Shown in pieces: positions 4,690 to 6,237 of a stretch of DNA of 6,237 nucleotides. The notes beneath the pieces were generated by a model, which saw only the letters and a program-made list of their open reading frames with translations, was not told the DNA's origin and ran no database searches. The stretch is from an uncultured Collinsella sp. Lineage in GTDB: Bacteria > Actinomycetota > Coriobacteriia > Coriobacteriales > Coriobacteriaceae. The position numbers and the translations under genes were made by a program. Every line of letters begins with the position of its first letter. The stretch's first letter is position 1. Where the stretch lies: assembly GCA_900540095.1 (NCBI GenBank), contig UQEO01000096.1, positions 1-6,237 on the forward strand, written 5' to 3'.

Positions 4690-6237
4690 ATGACCGAGGA
4701 GCTCAAGAAGCAGGGCGGCGTTGATGACGCCGTTGCCGCGGGGCTGGTCGAGGAAACGGCTGCCGTGGCACCCGAGCTGGATGACGCCGCCAAGGCTGCA
4801 GCCGAGCGCGAGGCTCGCCGCCAAGCGCTCTACGAGGAAAACGAGCGCGCCGAGGACGAGCGCGCCCGCGCTGAGGCAGAGCGCATGCGCGATGTGGACG
4901 ACGAGGACGAGAAACCCCGCGACACCTGGGCGACGGTGCGCCGCCTGTGGAGCGAGGCTGCCGGCGACCATTGGCGCTTCTATATCGTGTTCGCGAGCAT
5001 TGTGTTCTATGCCATCTTTAACACCGCTGCGCCGGCATATAGCGCCCGTGTGATCGATGAGCTGTGGGGCCACATTCAGGTAGCGTTTGTCAACAACGCC
5101 ACCTTCAGCATCACCTGGGAGAACTGCGGCAGGACTATCTTCATCTACTTTTTGATTTGGACGGCCGCCGCTTCGTTCTACGCGCTCCAGAGCTTTTTGA
5201 TGTCGAGCGTGGCCGAACGCCTCAATCTGTGCCTGCGCAACCGCATCGCGCAAAAGCTCAACCGTCTGCCGCTCGCCTATTTTGACGCGCATCGTCCCGG
5301 CGAGGTCGTCAGCCGCGCGACCAACGACCTGGACAAGATGTCCGAGAGCATGCAGCGCGGCTTGCTGCAGCTGCTCGTGTCGATCGGCACGGTTGTTGGT
5401 GCTGTGAGCGTGATGTTCGTGTTCAGCGTGCAGCTTACGCTCGTCTTTCTGTTCTTTACGGCACTGTCGCTGCTGGTGACGAAGGTCGTCTCGCGCCGCA
5501 CACACGATGTGACGGGCGAGCGCCAGGAGTGGGTGTCCAAGATTACGAGTGCGGTCGAGGAAGGCTATTCGGGCCGTCTGGTGATCCGCGCGTTTAACCG
5601 CGAACGTCAGAGCTCCGCTGAGGTGCACGAGGCTTCGAAGGAACTGGCTCGTGTGAGCACCAAGGCCGACTTTATGATCAATGCTGTCGGCCCCGCGGTG
5701 CGCTTTATCGGCCGTTTGGCGCAGATCGTTATTGCGCTTGTGGGCTGCAGCATGCTGGTTGCCGGTCACATGACCGTCGGCGTGTTCCAGGCGTTCTTCC
5801 AGTTTATCTACGAGGCGTCCGAGCCCATGACGCAGTTGTCGTTTACCTTCAACTCACTGCAGAGCGCGCTGGCGAGTGCAGAGCGCGTGTTCGACCTGCT
5901 CGATGAGCCCGAGATGGAGGCCGATCCGCTGCCGGACAAGGCCGCCAAGCTGCCGGGTCGCGTGGAGGGCCGCGTCTCCTTTGAGCATGTGCGCTTTGGT
6001 TATTCGCCCGACAAGCCGCTTATGCGCGACGTGTCGTTTACCGCCGAGCCGGGCCAGAAGATTGCCGTGGTGGGAACCACGGGCGCAGGCAAGACGACGC
6101 TCATCAACCTGCTCATGCGCTTCTACGAGATTGACGGCGGGCGTATTACGCTCGACGGCGTGGATACGAGCCGCATGGACCGCGGCGAGCTACGGCAGGC
6201 GGTTGGCATGGGGCTGGGAGAAGCCCCCCACGCTTGA
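4690..6237 (+). CDS. ABC exporter half-transporter, truncated inside the ATPase domain (second subunit)
   Basis: This is the partner of the preceding half-transporter and would normally be 600 or more residues, carrying the intact catalytic site. Here it ends at 515. Residues 1-80 form a very acidic, Ala/Glu/Arg-rich extension, probably a coiled coil. Transmembrane helices lie at about 97-118, 146-168, 220-268 (two) and 335-372 (two). The coupling region LVIRAFNRE is present, as it is in the first subunit (VRVIRAFNKE). The ATPase part keeps the A-loop region FGYSPDKP and Walker A GTTGAGKTT (462-470), then reaches ELRQAVGM. The expected Q-loop (VLQDTWLF or similar) is replaced by GLGEAPHA and a stop, so the Q-loop, signature, Walker B and H-loop are missing. 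ATP hydrolysis is therefore not expected. The start at 4690 has GGAGGT (4677-4682) seven bases upstream and lies one base after the previous stop codon. It is a broken gene, or one cut by an assembly edge. Confidence 0.85.
   Translation: MTEELKKQGGVDDAVAAGLVEETAAVAPELDDAAKAAAEREARRQALYEENERAEDERARAEAERMRDVDDEDEKPRDTWATVRRLWSEAAGDHWRFYIVFASIVFYAIFNTAAPAYSARVIDELWGHIQVAFVNNATFSITWENCGRTIFIYFLIWTAAASFYALQSFLMSSVAERLNLCLRNRIAQKLNRLPLAYFDAHRPGEVVSRATNDLDKMSESMQRGLLQLLVSIGTVVGAVSVMFVFSVQLTLVFLFFTALSLLVTKVVSRRTHDVTGERQEWVSKITSAVEEGYSGRLVIRAFNRERQSSAEVHEASKELARVSTKADFMINAVGPAVRFIGRLAQIVIALVGCSMLVAGHMTVGVFQAFFQFIYEASEPMTQLSFTFNSLQSALASAERVFDLLDEPEMEADPLPDKAAKLPGRVEGRVSFEHVRFGYSPDKPLMRDVSFTAEPGQKIAVVGTTGAGKTTLINLLMRFYEIDGGRITLDGVDTSRMDRGELRQAVGMGLGEAPHA
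6210..6237. mobile_element. possible IS200/IS605-type (TnpB element) end fragment or rearrangement junction
   Basis: From about 6211 the bases no longer encode ABC ATPase sequence. GGGGCT (6210-6215) and AGCCCC (6222-6227) form a six-base-pair hairpin around GGGAGA. The tail CCCCCCACGCTTGA looks like the first arm and loop of a second hairpin whose other arm would lie past the window. GAGAAGCCCCC followed by a GC arm and a TTNA loop is familiar from the right ends of TnpB-bearing IS605 elements, where it codes for GEAP-like C-termini. Here it reads GEAPHA and stop. The weak point is that such an end normally follows a tnpB gene, not another gene directly. A short element lacking genes, a deletion, or a chimeric contig end are alternatives. 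Confidence 0.35.

Noticed and set aside
3939..4793. Minus-strand 284-codon frame opposite the first ABC ATPase domain
   Set aside because: It is a shadow of the conserved plus-strand ATPase, with no ribosome binding site and no recognisable domain.
4627..5769. Minus-strand 380-codon frame opposite the ABC genes
   Set aside because: It is His/Arg/Ala-rich antisense sequence without motifs, while the plus strand encodes clear ABC exporter domains.

Overview
The window looks like a piece of a GC-rich actinobacterial genome. The protein style (MarR plus paired ABC exporter, short nitroreductase, GC-ending codons, strong AGGAGG-type ribosome binding sites) fits a gut Coriobacteriia such as Collinsella. 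This assignment is by recognition only; no rRNA or other marker is present.

Layout. Bases 1-1021 (minus strand) carry most of an IS110-family transposase that runs off the left edge. Between its start codon and the nitroreductase stop (about 1022-1175) lies the element's non-coding left end, where two large-loop hairpins make a good candidate for a bridge RNA. Next is a short FMN nitroreductase gene (1176-1697, minus). A divergent intergenic region (1698-1991) follows, then an unrecognised 96-residue protein (1992-2282, plus) closed by a near-perfect intrinsic terminator (2309-2344). A separate operon then begins: a control region with two copies of GTCAAAAnTCGGAC (2397-2410, 2432-2445), a MarR-family regulator (2464-2964), and two tightly coupled ABC exporter half-transporters (2952-4688 and 4690-6237).

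How the genes work together. The operon has the usual form of a MarR repressor controlling its own transcription together with a heterodimeric type-IV-fold (ABCB-like) exporter. The first half-transporter has a degenerate catalytic site (Asp after Walker B, Gln in place of the H-loop His). The second should supply the intact site, but here its reading frame stops just before the Q-loop. The last 27 bases leave the ABC sequence and resemble the hairpin end of an IS200/IS605-type (TnpB) element. The exporter is therefore probably inactive in this copy, or the junction is an assembly edge.

Most interesting points: the candidate bridge RNA of the IS110 element, the disrupted second ABC gene with its testable prediction about the next bases, and the paired operator-like repeats in front of the MarR gene. 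No CRISPR array, tRNA or rRNA was seen.
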